Shown piece after piece: positions 12,701 to 27,700 of a DNA stretch of 64,000 nt. How positions within the stretch are numbered: position 1 is the stretch's first letter; every line of letters starts with the position of its first letter. Source of the DNA: Branchiostoma floridae (lineage: Eukaryota > Chordata > Leptocardii > Amphioxiformes > Branchiostomatidae); contig NC_049997.1 of assembly GCF_000003815.2 (NCBI RefSeq), positions 2,346,484 to 2,410,483 of the forward strand, read 5' to 3'. The translations under genes and the position numbers were made by a program. The notes under the pieces are model-generated. The model saw nothing but the letters and a program-made list of their open reading frames with translations. It made no database searches and had not been told where the DNA came from.

Positions 12701-15700
12701 AACCGAGACATGTGCTGGTCACTGACTTTGTCCCAGTGTAATTCGCTCGTAAAATAATTAGCACATGGCAACAGGGTGGGGCAGCAACACCATTGTTGAA
12801 TAGAAATGCTCCTCCCTGTTTCAATGGAGGCAGATCCCCGGTAGCAAAATACACTCCTAAGCCGGCTTCACTCCTCTGGCAGCTTTGATACTGTCTTATG
12901 CTACCGTAGGATCTGCTTGGAGATTAGCGTATCTTTGCTACCATCCTGATAGAATTATGTTTCCTCCCTCAATATATGCCTAAACAGAATATGGAGAATT
13001 CATTAATGACCCCTAAGCAATAATTTTTTCCTTTGCTATCTACAGCGGCGTATCTTTGCCACCATCCTGGGAGCGTGGATGCAGGGGGTCCCCGTGGAGA
13101 AGGACATTAACGGGAAACTTGTGGACGCCACGATCGAGATGTACAACACCATCACCACACAGCTGCTGCCCACCCCCGCCAAGAGTCACTACACCTTCAA
13201 CCTGAGAGACTTGTCCAAGGTCTTCCAGGGTAGGCTATTAGTCTTCCAAGCATAAGGAAGTTACGAAATGATTGAAAAAGCCTTAAAGTTTGGGGAAAAA
13301 ATAACAAACTGCTGGTCTGAAGAAAATTTGCATTATTCATTATTTACATTTCCACACACTCCCCCATCCTTCAATCTATTCCAATTTTGAATGACTCACG
13401 GTATTGATAGATAACAAAATTGTGTTCTCTGGCCTTTTCAAGCAACAAACCAGAATACCAATTGTGCATTCAGTTGATCCATACAAAATTTATCTCTGAA
13501 ATGTTAGTCTTCTTCAGCTCTAGAATTTCTTACAAAATGTTCGTAATGATAATGGATATTATAAACACATAATGCACAAACCTCTGTATTGTAAGTTGAC
13601 CTCTGAAACACACATTGCTATCATTATGGTTATCTGCAATCCCTCAGTGCTCTGCTAGGTGGTGTAATTATCCTTTGCTCCCCATGCCCCAGGTATCCTG
13701 ATGGTGGAGCCAGGTAAGGTGGAGAATCTGGAGGCTCTCCTGCGTCTCTGGTACCACGAGGGCTGCCGCGTGTTCAAGGATCGTCTGGTGGACGACACTG
13801 ACCGTGGATGGTTCGACAACCTGTCTAAGGTTTGCTAAAAACTCTAGTATATACACATAGAATATTATCTTTTCAATCATTCTTATCTAAAACTGTGAAC
13901 ATAACTGACTAATGATTTTTACATTGATTACTTTCATAATAATGCTATCTATCTGCTGATACCAGACTTCTAGGCCGAGAAATTTAGAATTTCTGAAGAT
14001 TCCAAGTTGCATCTGTTGTTACATGTATCAGAACGCTAAACTGCTAATGATTATTAACATAGAGTCAAGATTTTGAATACAATAGGCAGAAAAAAGAATA
14101 CTGGTACATTTGTACACATACCAATAGTGCATGATATTATGTGTATCATGCCATTGTAATACATGTAAATGTACATGTCAATCTTATTATTCTGTCACCA
14201 CAGGAAAAGATGGCGAAGCTTTGTGTCTTGTTTTAAGAGGCATTTCCCCAGCTGCCAGTGTTAAATACTGGTTCATAATATGTATTACCAGTTAGTGCAT
14301 GATATTACAATGTATTTGTATCATGCCATTGTCAGAAATGTCATTGTTCCCTCCCCACAGGAAAAGATGGTGAAGCTCGGCGTGCCATTTGAAGAGGCAG
14401 TTCCCCAGCTGCCGGTGCTGTTTGGTGACTTCATGCAGCCCAACTCCGACAACAAACTGTACAACTACATCAGCGACATCCCCAAAATGGTACAGATCAT
14501 GGTGGACTATCTGGATGACTACAACCAGGTACAGGATATAGGGGTGCAACAAAATATGGCAATGCTCCTGGGGTGTTGCCAAAAAATATCCAGTTTTACA
14601 GTCTTTGCTTCTACTGTGCATACTTTTTGATTATGGATGACATCCTCTGGGCACCTCAAAACTGATGTAAGCATATGAAAAAAAATGGGCAAAACAGTGG
14701 TCTGTAAGGTTTAACAAATGACTGAACTTGTTACAAAATGTCCAATAGTGGACCAGTAAGAATGAATTCTCATATAGATTCTTCATTCTCAATCTCATTG
14801 GAAGACTTTGCTTATCTGTATCCATTTTTTTGCATCATATTTTTTCATTATTTATCGTCATCAGAATTTTGCAGCTTGTTAGGTGATTTCCAGTATCCAT
14901 GCAAACTTCTTTTTTTGGTAACAGTGGAAAATTGATGCACAGATGTCATCCATATACAATGTAATCAAGTCAGTGTGCCCTTTAGAAAAAATTGCAGCAA
15001 GCTAGTCGATCTGAATATCGTTCTGTAACTTGTACATGTGGTAACCAATTGTTTGTTCCCCAGATCAACACAGCTCGGATGCGGCTGGTGTTGTTTATGG
15101 ACGCTGTGCAGCACGTCTGTCGGATCAGCCGCATCATTCGCCAGCCACTCGGCAATGCCCTTCTGCTTGGCGTGGGAGGGAGCGGACGCCAAAGTCTCAC
15201 CAGGTGGGATAGATTGACTGTTGTTTGCTTTATCTTGCACCTTTTGGTGCAATCATCAAACTTCACAATTATTAATTCTTTAACTATTGTGGTGGTTTTA
15301 GCCTGGTTAAATCTCGCTCATAGCAGCCCGCCAAACATCCGCCGGCCCCCGTGGGGAGGGGCCAGTTACAGCCCTGGACAGCGGAGTTTGTGTTACACAG
15401 ACTAGGAAACTAAACTAAAATGTCTTTGCTTCGCATTCAATTTGTGGTTGAAACTATACTGTAGTACAGCTGTAAGATGTTAGAAAGTTTTAACGCATAT
15501 CTATGGTGTCCCAGTGGAGAGGTCATCGAAAGAAAGAAAAACACTGCAAGAAATTTATTACAAATGCAAAGCTCATGATTTTCTAAAAGGTTTTAGTTCT
15601 CATTTTGTTTCTGTACTCTTTCTGAATTAAGAAAAAATATCAGTAAGCAATTTTTTTTTCTATTTCCTGTTTTAGGCTGGCAACCCACATGGCTGAGTAT

Positions 15701-18700
15701 GATGCATTCCAAATTGAGCTGTCAAAGAACTACGGAACTACGGAGTGGAGAGAGGATCTGAAGTCTATCATGCTGAAGGCAGGCCTGGAGAGCAAGCCTA
15801 TGGTTTTCATCTTCCCAGACACACAGGTAAGCCTGGAGAGCGAGGCTATGGTTTTCATCTTTCCAGACACACAGGTAAAGCGGGTCTGCCGTACGTGTCT
15901 GCCGCACGGGTCTGCCGTATGGGTCTGCCGTATGTGTTTGCTGTACGGATGTATAAAATGAAATACAAATCATGCAAAATAGGAGTGCGTTGCATAATTA
16001 ATTAGAATATTTGATTAAAGCAGTTTTTTTAAATTATGTATCTCTTGTCCTTGACATGATATGGTCTTGACAATCATTTGGGTGGCAGGTAGCTTTTGAT
16101 GTCAAGATAAGGGGGTGGCAAGTTTGAGCCCCCTACCATTCAATTTTGAAACTGCAGGGACATTTTTGTCAAAACATTCCAAACAGGATAACTGAAGAAA
16201 GATTAAAAGAATTTAATGTGCATAGAATCGACTTAAGTGTTTCATTGAGGTATGAAGTTGCTCTAGTAATTCTCTAACTCTAGAACTCTAATAATTGTTA
16301 TTTTTCAATAATTTTTTTTTCTAAATCAAGTCTTGGTGAGAAATTCATGACACTTAAATTATTATTTTCTCTTCAGATCAAGAGCGAAGCCTTCCTGGAG
16401 GACATCAACAATATCCTGAACTCGGGAGACGTGCCCAACATCTACGCTCAGGACGAGCTGGACAACATCTACACCTCCATGAAACCTATCGTACAGGACG
16501 CTGGGATCGCGCCAACCAAAACCAACCTGTACCAGGCCTACACCAAGAGGGTCCGGAGTAACACCCACATGGTGCTCTGTATGAGGTACATGTTGCAATT
16601 GTTACTTTAACCATATAATGCCTGCACTGACTATCACTTCAAGTTGGTAATTCATGGTACATGAACTTAACACAGAATCTGATGTGAANNNNNNNNNNNN
16701 NNNNNNNNNNNNNNNNNNNNNNNNNNNNNNNNNNNNNNNNNNNNNNNNNNNNNNNNNNNNNNNNNNNNNNNNNNNNNNNNNNNNNNNNTTTCTTGATTCA
16801 GTAATGATATTTTAACCTTTTAATCCCTCCTCTGCTTGATATGCAATGGTCAAGTATGCTTGCATTCGGTAGGTCATGAGTTCAATCCTTATGAAGGCTA
16901 TTGTAATGGAGATAGGTTTCACCTGATATGTGCATGAGATGTGAGAGGGACTTAAACTAAACATTCTTCATCTCTGTAGCCCAATTGGAGAGGTGTTCCG
17001 TGCCCGCCTGCGCCAGTTCCCCTCCCTGGTGAACTGCTGCATGATTGACTGGTTACGTTGTCTTCTTCATTATGAGGTGCGAGAAGGACTTGATGTAACA
17101 AAACTTTTCTTCTCCGTAGCCCGATCGGAGAGGTGTTCCGTGCCCGCCTGCGCCAGTTCCCGTCGCTGGTGAACTGCTGCACGATCGACTGGTTCAGCGA
17201 GTGGCCTGCGGACGCCCTGACCTCCGTGGCAAACACCTTCCTGCAGGAGATCCCCGACATCGACAGCACGGATCAGGCCCTCATGGACGGACTGGTGGGT
17301 TTTAGTTTTCTTCATCTTTAAGTGGTAGTCCTTTGATATCGAAGATGACTCTCTGGTGTACTCTTCGGGGGTTGGGGCTCTGTGGCAAACACCTTCCTGC
17401 ATGAGATCCCCGGCATTGACAGCACAGATCAGGCCCTTACTTATCTTCGTATTCTTCTTGGTTGTCTTTCAATATCTAAGATGACTCTCTAGTATACTCT
17501 TTGGGGAAGGGGTTCCTGATGTTACAGAGCCTCTATGAGAGGACGGAGGACCTTTGCCTGGAGTTTGGAAAGAAGCTGGCCAAGTCAAACCTGTACCACA
17601 CTTGGCTACCATGCACAAGAGGTGAAGTCACAGGGAGGAAAACGAGACAAACAAACAAAATTGACACCATACCAGCACGCACAAAACGATATGCCCAAAG
17701 TCCATTACCTTACATTGTCAAACTCTTGAACAGCAGTGAATAACTTTTATTTAAATTGATGTGTAATTATTATTGTATTTTATCATGATTGTAAATTAGC
17801 TACAAATGTGTATAAGGTGATTGATGTATTCATCTGTAGTGCTTGTAAAAACTTTGTAACAACAAATGTGTATAAGGTGATTGATGTATTCACCTGTAGT
17901 GTTTGTAAAAAGCTTGTAACTGTGAATATCACAATTCAGCCTTTTGGCTGCCAAGAGTGTTCAACCAATAAACCAGTCTATGTGCCTTCTAACTCCGAAG
18001 CTTGATGCACACAGCCGCCCGCACTTGCACATTTACTTGATTATTTATCTATTTTGAATCTTAAAGACTTCTTGGTGGCCCCTTCACTAAAGTATGCTGA
18101 TTTTCGAGGGGGGACAGAAAACATTGTAACAAATGGTACATTATATCAAATAATACAACACATTGATTATATATTGTTTATTTAATTGTAATACTACACG
18201 CAATTATAGTAATTAGTCTTTAGTACCCCATCATCGGATTTGCTGCCTTTAGGCCACATGGGTAGGAACATGCAAATAAAACAAAGATTTTAAAAAAGTT
18301 ATTATAATTGTTTTTGATACTGATACAGAAATTGAAATGAAACCATACATAATAATGATTCATTGCAAAAATGACATCCTTGTCTGCCGTTGTCTCCCCA
18401 GGTGAAGATGTGCATGGCGATGCAGGTGACGGTGGCACAGAAGTCCCAGCAGTACCTGGCAGAGCTGTCCCGACACAACTACGTCACCCCCACCAGCTAC
18501 CTGGAGCTGCTGGGAATCTTCTCCAAGCTGCTGGGAATGAAGAAACAGGAGCTGAACACCGCCAGGAACAGGATGAAGACTGGATTGGATAAGGTATGGT
18601 CTAAGATTTTTTGAAATTCATTTTACATATACACAAAAATATACATTGGTAAATTAACAGATAAATCCTCCCTTTGCAGTTTTGCTCATAAGCCACAGAA

Positions 18701-21700
18701 AACTGTTAGATAACAGTATACAGAACAAACTTAAGGTCAAATGAACAGTTTATACCAGCAGGCGTTTGAATGTGTGTTTGGAACTTACCGGTCCGAGAAG
18801 ATAACAAGAGCAAAGTAGAGCAGAGTTGATAGTCAATTTACCAACTTGAAGTTTCTACAGTCAAACTTGGTCTAAGTTAACAGAGGCATGTAATTTAGTG
18901 TTGTTTACATGAAGATTATTAAAATGTCAATTATAGAAGTCACATACTGCATCAAACAAATCCTTTGTAGCATTGCTGGACCATTGTTTTGAGTATTGCC
19001 CAATTCACAAGTTTTCAAGGACAATTAGGTCTAGGCTCATGTTCGGAGCTGGACCTGATCCTCTGGACCTGGACTGAATTTTCGGCTCCGGTACCCACCC
19101 CTAGTTGACAATGTTGTATTCTTGCTCTGCAGCTCCTGGCCACAGCTGATGAGGTAGCCAAGATGCAGGAGGAACTGGAGACGATGAAGCCACTTCTGGA
19201 GGAGGCCTCCAAGGAGACTGTCGTTACCATGGAGAAGATCGCTAAAGATACTGTAAGAAGTTACTTAGTCTAAGAGATTTCTTTGGCTGAGATCCTCTAT
19301 GCTTCTCTCAATTGATGCTGCGAAAAATGGAAAAAATATCATGATTCATTCAAAACCTCTCTAGACTTGAAGGATCTTATAATACAAGGAGAATACAAAA
19401 TAGATTTCTTTGGCCCGAATTTCTGGGCTGAGACCCTCTATACCTCTCTCAATTGATGTTTTGGAAAAATATGCAAGATGGTTGGAAAAAATCTCACGAT
19501 TCATTCAAAACATCTCCAGACTTTTTATGTAGACTGTATGATTTTGTTGCCTTCTTCAGGGTCAATACTGATGACCAATCACTTCAGATCGTAAATTCAT
19601 ATATCAAGAGTTACAGACACGTGAATCTTGCGGATACGTGACATCAGCATTTGGTCAAATATGCCAGGAAGTTTATAATGCCCACTGTCTCTATTCAGTG
19701 ATGGCTGGTGTGCCCTGATGTATACGGCCTACTTTATACCTCTTCCATTAAGTAAAAGTAAATGCTTTGTTGAGCCAGATGACAGAGAACTGTACAATTA
19801 TTGTCTGTATTGCACCAATGGAAAAAAATGCTGACTTTGTAGAGCCATATTGGACAGTGTTGATACGAACCTGATTGTTAACAGATTGTTGCTGAGGAAA
19901 CCTGTAAGGAAAAGTTCTCTTGAAAAATATCGATCAAAAGTGAGTCACCAATGAAAACAATGGCCAATCGTTATTGTGTAGAGCAATATTGGACAAGTGT
20001 TGATACGAACCTGTTTGTTTACAGATTGTTGCTGAGGAAACCCGTAAGGAAGTGGTTCAGCAGGAGACGGAGGCCACTGCCAAGGCCAAGGAGGCCCAGG
20101 CCATCGCAGACGATGCTCAGAAGGACCTGGACGAGGCTTTACCGGCTCTGGACGCCGCCCTGGCCAGTCTGAAGTCTCTCAACAAGAACGATGTCATTGA
20201 GGTGGGTGTCGTTTTGTCAATTTTATTGTATAATGCTTGAATGTAATCTAGCAGTCGCTTTTGCGACTTAGAGTGTACTAGATGGTATTTAAAAATGTTT
20301 ACAACATTTTCACAGGCATACAACAGCTGGTTACACTTAGTCTAGTAAGCATCCATTTGTTAAATGGTACAAACTGATGAATTAAGGCCCCAGGTAAGGG
20401 GAAACCCCTGATAAACCTTTTAGGTTTCTGTCTTTTGCAGCATCTTGTACCTTCCATTTGTACATTATGATTTTTTTTAATGTGAAAAAAAAACAATAAC
20501 AATGAATAACAGCAAATAACAATTTCTGTGTTATGTTACAATTTTAAGACCATGTATCCGTGCACAAAATAAACGCTTACCAACAAGCTTTCGATCAGTC
20601 CTCTGGTCCTTCTCAAGTTGAAGTGACCCAGAGCCTAAGACACACATCCGGAACGGAAGTGTGATGTCAGCAAAGGGTCAAAGGTGCTTGGCAGACGGTA
20701 TCAGTAACAATATCTGTGTATGTGCGCAGGTGCGTGCCATGCAGCGCCCGCCCGGCGGTGTGCGGATGGTGATCGAGGCTGTCTGCATCATGAAGAGTAT
20801 CAAACCCAAGAAGGTTGCCGGAGACCAGCCTGGCAAGAAGGTGGATGACTACTGGGACCCCGGCAAGGCTCTGCTGCAGGACCCTGGCAAGTTCCTGGAG
20901 AGTCTCTTCAAGTATGACAAGGTAGGGGAAACATGTTTGGAATCATTTTTTACAGTTCCTTATGCCTGTTGAGGTAGCATTTTGTTAAGGGATGTACATG
21001 TAAGCTAAAGGTTCCAGTTTGGACGGCTTGATCGTAACACGAAGGAAGTGCGTGGTTGTCTCCCTGACTCCACTAATGGTGGAGTTTCATAAATGTAAAA
21101 CTATAGCAAATTCATTTAGGATGTGTCACGCTTGTTTTTCCCCAAAACAAATCAACTGTGGAAGGGGTTATAAACATGTTAGACAACCAATTCAGATTTC
21201 CGTTACCAATGCTATAATGATTATAGCATCCATTCCTTAACTTACAATATACTTGCATTTGCCAGATCTCATTTACATAATATTTTCCCACTGTCTGTAC
21301 TTGCCATCAGTAAAATCATTAGAATCTGTGAATCTCCAACATTTCACTAAATAGATGTAATATTTTTGTGTGATAACTTTCTACCCCAGGACAACATCCC
21401 AGACAGCGCCATCAAGTTGATCCAGCCGTACATCGACAACGAGGAGTTCCAGCCCGCCGCCATCGCCAAAGTGTCCAAGGCCTGCACCTCCATCTGCCAG
21501 TGGGTGCGCGCCATGCACAAGTACCACTTCGGNNNNNNNNNNNNNNNNNNNNNNNNNNNNNNNNNNNNNNNNNNNNNNNNNNNNNNNNNNNNNNNNNNNN
21601 NNNNNNNNNNNNNNNNNNNNNNNNNNNNNNNNCTCCGAAGAGGGTAAGTGCCCTTTTGCTATACATTTGTACGTCTCAGACTTTATACTTAGTCCTAATA

Positions 21701-24700
21701 GTCTCCATTGTTGTTTAGTTTCCTTTGTGTAGAGTCTGTATAGACTGACCGTAGTAGTAGTAGTGGTAGGGGTTGGGCCCCATTTCGATGTACCAGTACA
21801 AAACCGTTTTTCTTGTTGGACCAGTCAGTAGACCGGATTTTGGACCAAGTAGAAAATGACCAGATTATATCGGCAAGTGTTTAGTACACGTATTTGCCAG
21901 TGGGTGCACGCCAAGTACCACTTCGTGGCCAAGTCGGTCGCTCCTAAGAGGGTAAGTCTCTGAACAGAGGGCAGTAGAGGTGGTGGCATCAAACTGTTTC
22001 TTGTTGGGGACACGTAATTAGATAATTTTATGTAACACTCTAAAAAGAAGAGAATGTATTGTAACAGATGTTTGATTTGTATATCACAGTATGTCAATGC
22101 GAAATTTACGACTCCATATTCCCGAGATGACAGACCTTAGACGAGACGAGCATCATTGAATCAATTGATGCCTGACGTTGTACCATGTTCAAATGACATG
22201 CAATTAAGTTCATTTATTCATTCAAAAAAAGTAATCACCGGATATAGGAGAATTCTTTTCACACAACCAGTAGGTACTTACATTGCTTACGTTTCGATGT
22301 CTCCCATACACCTTCGTCAGAGCTTCTAACTGGAGTTCTGCTTCTCACCGCTATATGTAGCCGATGTAGGTGGCGCTTTTTGGGTGAGAAAACAGTCTCA
22401 AATGTGGCTAAACTTGTATCCCCCCTCGTCCCGGTTCATCACTAGACTTTCTTATCCAGATGGTCTCCTTGAGTAATCACCATAACCTCCTCTCTCCCCA
22501 GGCTGCCCTTGCAGGTGCACAGGAAGACTTAGCCCGGACCCAGGCCATCCTGGAGAAGGCTAAGGCCCAGCTGGCCGAGGTGGAGGAGGGTATCGCCACG
22601 CTCCAGGCTAAATACGAGGAGTGCGTCGCCAAGAAGGATGAACTGGAACAGAAGTGTGACGAGTGTGAACAGAGACTGGTGAGTCACAATCAGGACACAA
22701 TCACAATCATTGATTTTCTAACAATAAGATAACTTTTTTTGTTCGTTTTAGTATCGTAATGTTTTTTTTATAACCCTCATGGAGGTTTGGGTTGACAACT
22801 TGACTTGTAGACTGAAAAAGATTTTGATTTGATTTGATTTATTCGGCTGTATAATCATGAGAAATACAGCCAGGGCTACCCAACTAGCCTGAGGCTATTA
22901 TCAAGGGCTAGCCCTGGTAACATTACAATATACGTTATACAATAGTATACAATATACAACAGTATTAACGATACATGTAACTTTGACTACAGAGGTGATC
23001 CGTGTTTACAGCTTGACTAGCAGTCGTACGATCTAGAATGTCAGTCTATGATACAAATGATATTACTCGGTTATCTATATAAGGCTAGTTAGTCAGCGAT
23101 TAACACGTTTGAACGCTATAATGTATACGTTCTACAGTGCAGATAAGATCTTTAGTTTCAGTACCATGGCCAGTGACATCTTGTAATGTAAACAGTGTGC
23201 AAAAGCCGACCAATTGGAAAAAGCAGTGAGTGTGAAACACGTGTTTGGAAGCACAGAGAGAGAAGGAAGAGAAGGAAAGCACATGTGACCATACACCGAC
23301 AAACTGAAGCGGTTAGAGAGACAACAACAACAACAGTAAACATAGTTCCTCCTCAGAGTCTGTAGATTCGAGCAGCCAAGTTGCCTTGTAGACTGACAGA
23401 TGAGAAAATCTGTAGTTTCAGTACCATGGCCAGTGATATCTTGTTAATGTTTTCATGGTAACCCCTCTGTATTTAGTGTGCATAGTCCAGTGGTTAGTGG
23501 CCCTGCCTCTTGAACTAGAAGCGTAAGTTTGATTCTGGCTGTGTCACTCACCCAACATGCACGCTACCAGAAAGGGTTACAGTCCTTAGGATGCGACGCT
23601 AAGCCGTGATCCACTGTTCATTGTGCTTGTCAAAAAGAGCTAGGGGAATTTCCCCGGTACAATGAACCTGTAAATACTGTACCAAGAGTCTGTGTTCTCT
23701 GTAACGACCAGTGGAATACTAGCTCTTCAGTTTTAGAAAACTTGATCAATATCACTTTCCTTTCTGTAGATTCGAGCTGACAAGTTGATTGGCGGGCTGG
23801 CAGACGAGAAGATTCGTTGGGCGGAGTCGGTTAAGTACCTGGAGAAGATGGTGGACAACGCCGTCGGAGACGTGCTGGCAGCGTCTGGAGCAGTGGCATA
23901 CCTGGGAGTCTTCACTGTGAGTTCTGATTTACATGTACTATAATTACAGGGCTCGAAATACCACCTGCAAATGCAAGTTAGTGCAGGTAAAATTGGACCA
24001 GTGCAGGTATTTCTGGTGTCTACTTGCACCTAACCTGCAATTGTTCATGTACTGGGTTTTATACATACCTGGTAAATGTCCTATGATGTAGCTGTATGTG
24101 GATTGTTATTAGCTGCATGGTCTGTTAGCACCCATTAAGCATAAAAGAAAAACTAGCAATAGTTGCGCAACAATTTTAGTATGATCCATACTTCCTAATT
24201 TCAGAGTGGTGCAGGTGATAATTGTCTGGTGCAGGTAATTTGTAATCTAACCTGTTGACTTGTTGACACACACACAGGGTGAATACCGCCAAGACCTGCT
24301 GAACCTGTGGATCGAGGGGCTAAAGGAGAACGGAGTGCCTCACTCTCAGGAGCAGTCCCTGACAAGCACACTGGGAGACCCCGTCAAGATTCGCAGCTGG
24401 CAGATCGCGGGGCTGCCGCGCGACAACCTGTCAGTGGAGAACGGTATCGTGGTTCAGTTCTCGCGCCGATGGCCGCTCTTCATCGACCCTCAGGGGCAGG
24501 CCAACAAATGGGTGAAGAACATGGTAAATGTTTGGCTTATTTTCTTAGTTCAGCTATTGTAGATCAGAAATAGATTATAGATTAGATCCTACCTTTCTTC
24601 CTCTCTCCCTCCTTTTTACCCTTTCCATTCCATCCCTCTTACCTTCCCTCGTTCCCTCCTTACCCTCTGATTCTCTCATTCCACCCCTCATTCTCTTCCT

Positions 24701-27700
24701 CATTCTTTCCCCCATTCTCTCTCTCTTTCCCTCCGTCCTTCTCTCCCTCCTTCACTTGAAAGCTTTTGCAACATTTGCTAAAACTGTATGTAATTTCACG
24801 TGGATTCATTTTCATAGTAGGCAGTTTTCACAACAGTTTTCAGTTCATGATTGAAACAAAGGTTTAGGTAGGCATAAGAGTATTAAGACAGAACAACCAT
24901 TTTTGCAGAGTGATTTTAAATTTGCAGTGAATAAAGAGGTCAATGTGCAAACTGTGAACATTTTTAGATTGACTTCTAAGGGCATCTTTAGAGTTCGTTC
25001 ATTCTGTTGTATTTTTAGATGATGCCTTGAGCATTTTATACATTCTTACTAATCATATGATAATCTCTTAAATATGTGAGTAAATAAAGGAAACTATTCT
25101 GTATCCCTCAGGAAAAAGATAACGGTCTGGATGTGATGAAACTGACAGATCGTGACTTCCTGAGAAGTCTGGAGAACGCTGTGAGGTTCGGTAAACCGTG
25201 TCTACTGGAAAACGTGGCTGAGGAGATGGACCCTGCACTGGAACCCATTCTGCTCAAACAGGTACTGGGAATGGAGCTAGAAATCCATTTCATGATCTTA
25301 ATGGCACTGAAAAGTTAACACATTTGCTCAGCATTGTGTTTAGGATATTAAGAGTTCCATACAGCAACAAACATAAGTAGCATTTGATGCTCTGAATTTA
25401 AAAAGCCTTCTTCGGTCTACTTGTATTTAATGGTGCACCAAAGTTAAAGCTAGGCGATATTCAAATTTTTTCCATGCATGTATTGCGTGTGAAAAATATT
25501 ACAGAGTCATGTACCAAACTTCTCAACTCTGTCCTATAATGGTTGCTATTAAACAACATTGATTTTATGATAACCAATTATTTTCCCTCTCTTTACAGAC
25601 CTTTAAGCAGTCAGGCAGTACTGTGATCAAGCTGGGTGATGCTGTGATTCCGTACCACGATGACTTCAAGTTCTACATCACCACCAAACTGCCCAACCCT
25701 CACTACACTCCCGAAGTGTCCGCTAAAGTTACACTTGTCAACTTCACTCTGTCTCCTAGGTACGGATATGTTTTGTGTTAACTTTGTGACTTGATACCCC
25801 TTTGGAAATGTTACAGGCTGACTTTTTAAATCAACTAAAGGTTATTCCTCTAAGATTTGGGTGGATTTCATTTGAGACACAAACATGTTTTGTGTATCAT
25901 TCAGTTTCTGCTATGATTACAGTATCATCTGTTAAGTTATGTTCTAGTTTATTTTAAGTAAATGCAGTATCTCCAAGTTGACATTTATATGGTCAATCTT
26001 TCACTTGATAAGACACTTGGTTTCTCTCTGCTTTGAATACAATGTCATGTAAATGCAACAGTTACTATTTTTTTACTAGGCCTTGCTCTATTTTGATTTG
26101 TTACTAGTTGCATACGTATACAAGTGACAGAATGTGCCAACATGCCTTCAAAATGTTCAAACAAAAGAAAAGCAATTCATCTAGAATTTTACCTCGTGCC
26201 CTAGTGGTCTCGAAGACCAGCTGCTAGGCATCGTGGTTGCAGAGGAGCGCCCTGATCTCGAGGAGGCGAAGAATCAGCTGATCGTGTCCAACGCCAAGAT
26301 GAAACAGGAACTGAAGGAGATCGAAGACAAGATCCTGTACCGCCTCAGCTCCTCAGAAGGAAGTCCTGTGGACGATGTAGATCTTATCAAGACCTTGGAG
26401 GCCTCCAAGGTCAAGTCTGCAGAGATCAAGGTCAGTAGGGTCAAGATTTGAAGAAGAGTCTGAGTATATGGTAACTGTGTTATTCAGAAGTTTGTAATTG
26501 TGTTATTTGGAAGCTTGTAATTCAGAAGCTTGTGAGTTGTTCTTTTTTGATACTTAAACATCATAGAAAGTTGACAATTTGAAGCACAATTTTAAATCTG
26601 GCCAGCCAGCCACTCAGTGTAGCCAGCTCCAGTCGCAATCTAAAACAGTCCAATTTTGTATGGTGCTTGTTACAACCAGAAATCAGGACAAACCACCAAC
26701 CATTTTTCGTCAGTCCCTTGAGTTGTTGTTGAGACCAAGTCTGGCAGCATATACACATATACTTATGGTGGATATTAGGAATTTAATGCCATGCAGGCTT
26801 CTCCCCTCATCTGGCACTGTTCTTACTTAAGTTTACCTTTCTTTACTTTGTTTTTATTTTTTATGTGCAAAATAAACAAACAAACAATGATGTTGAAATG
26901 TTGGTTTGAGTTTTTGAGAATTAAGTAGCATTGTAACACACATTCTTGACAATGTAGTTTTCATCTCTTCCCCTCCCCAGGCTAAAGTGGTGGTTGCGGA
27001 GCAGACAGAGAAGGACATCGATGAGACGCGGTCCCAGTACATCCCTGTGGCCGTCCGCACACAGATCCTCTTCTTCTGTGTCACAGACCTGGTCAGTTGG
27101 GCTTTCAGAAGTTTTTAGAATAAAATCTAATTCATTATAAATCAAAAACATATAAAGAATGACTCACCAAACCGTGTATCTGTATCAGTTGTGTTGGCTT
27201 TTACTTGGTTTTTTAGCCCTAATGTATTTTTCTCTTCTGTGTATTTAGATAAAGAATGACACACCATAAACTGCAGACAGATTTACAATTTGAGTCATAA
27301 TATCTATGATTGTAGATTGTTCTTTTAATCACCATTTGCATCTATGTTACAGTCCTAGGGCTACTTTCTTTTGTCCCTCACTGGGATCATATGATTGGAC
27401 TTTGTTGTCCTGAATTCTTTTACAATGTGTTCCATGTCCATGACATATTGTTGCTCTTTCGTGCCCCCAGGCCAATGTAGACCCCATGTACCAGTACTCC
27501 CTGGAATGGTTCATTTCCATCTTCCTGAACGGCATCGCCAATGCTGAAAGAGCAGGTACGTTTCTAATGATGGTATCTTCACACTTCAGCTGTATGTTCC
27601 TGCTAAACCTATATGCATCGCAAATGCCCATAGAGTGCATAATAACTGATATCAAGACCATACCATCCCTGATTTTAAAAGTCAATGATTGTAGGGACAA

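Noticed and set aside
16980-17055. Echo of exon 17 as a mutually exclusive alternative exon
   Set aside because: It has an acceptor but no donor, and the 140-nt offset breaks the frame.
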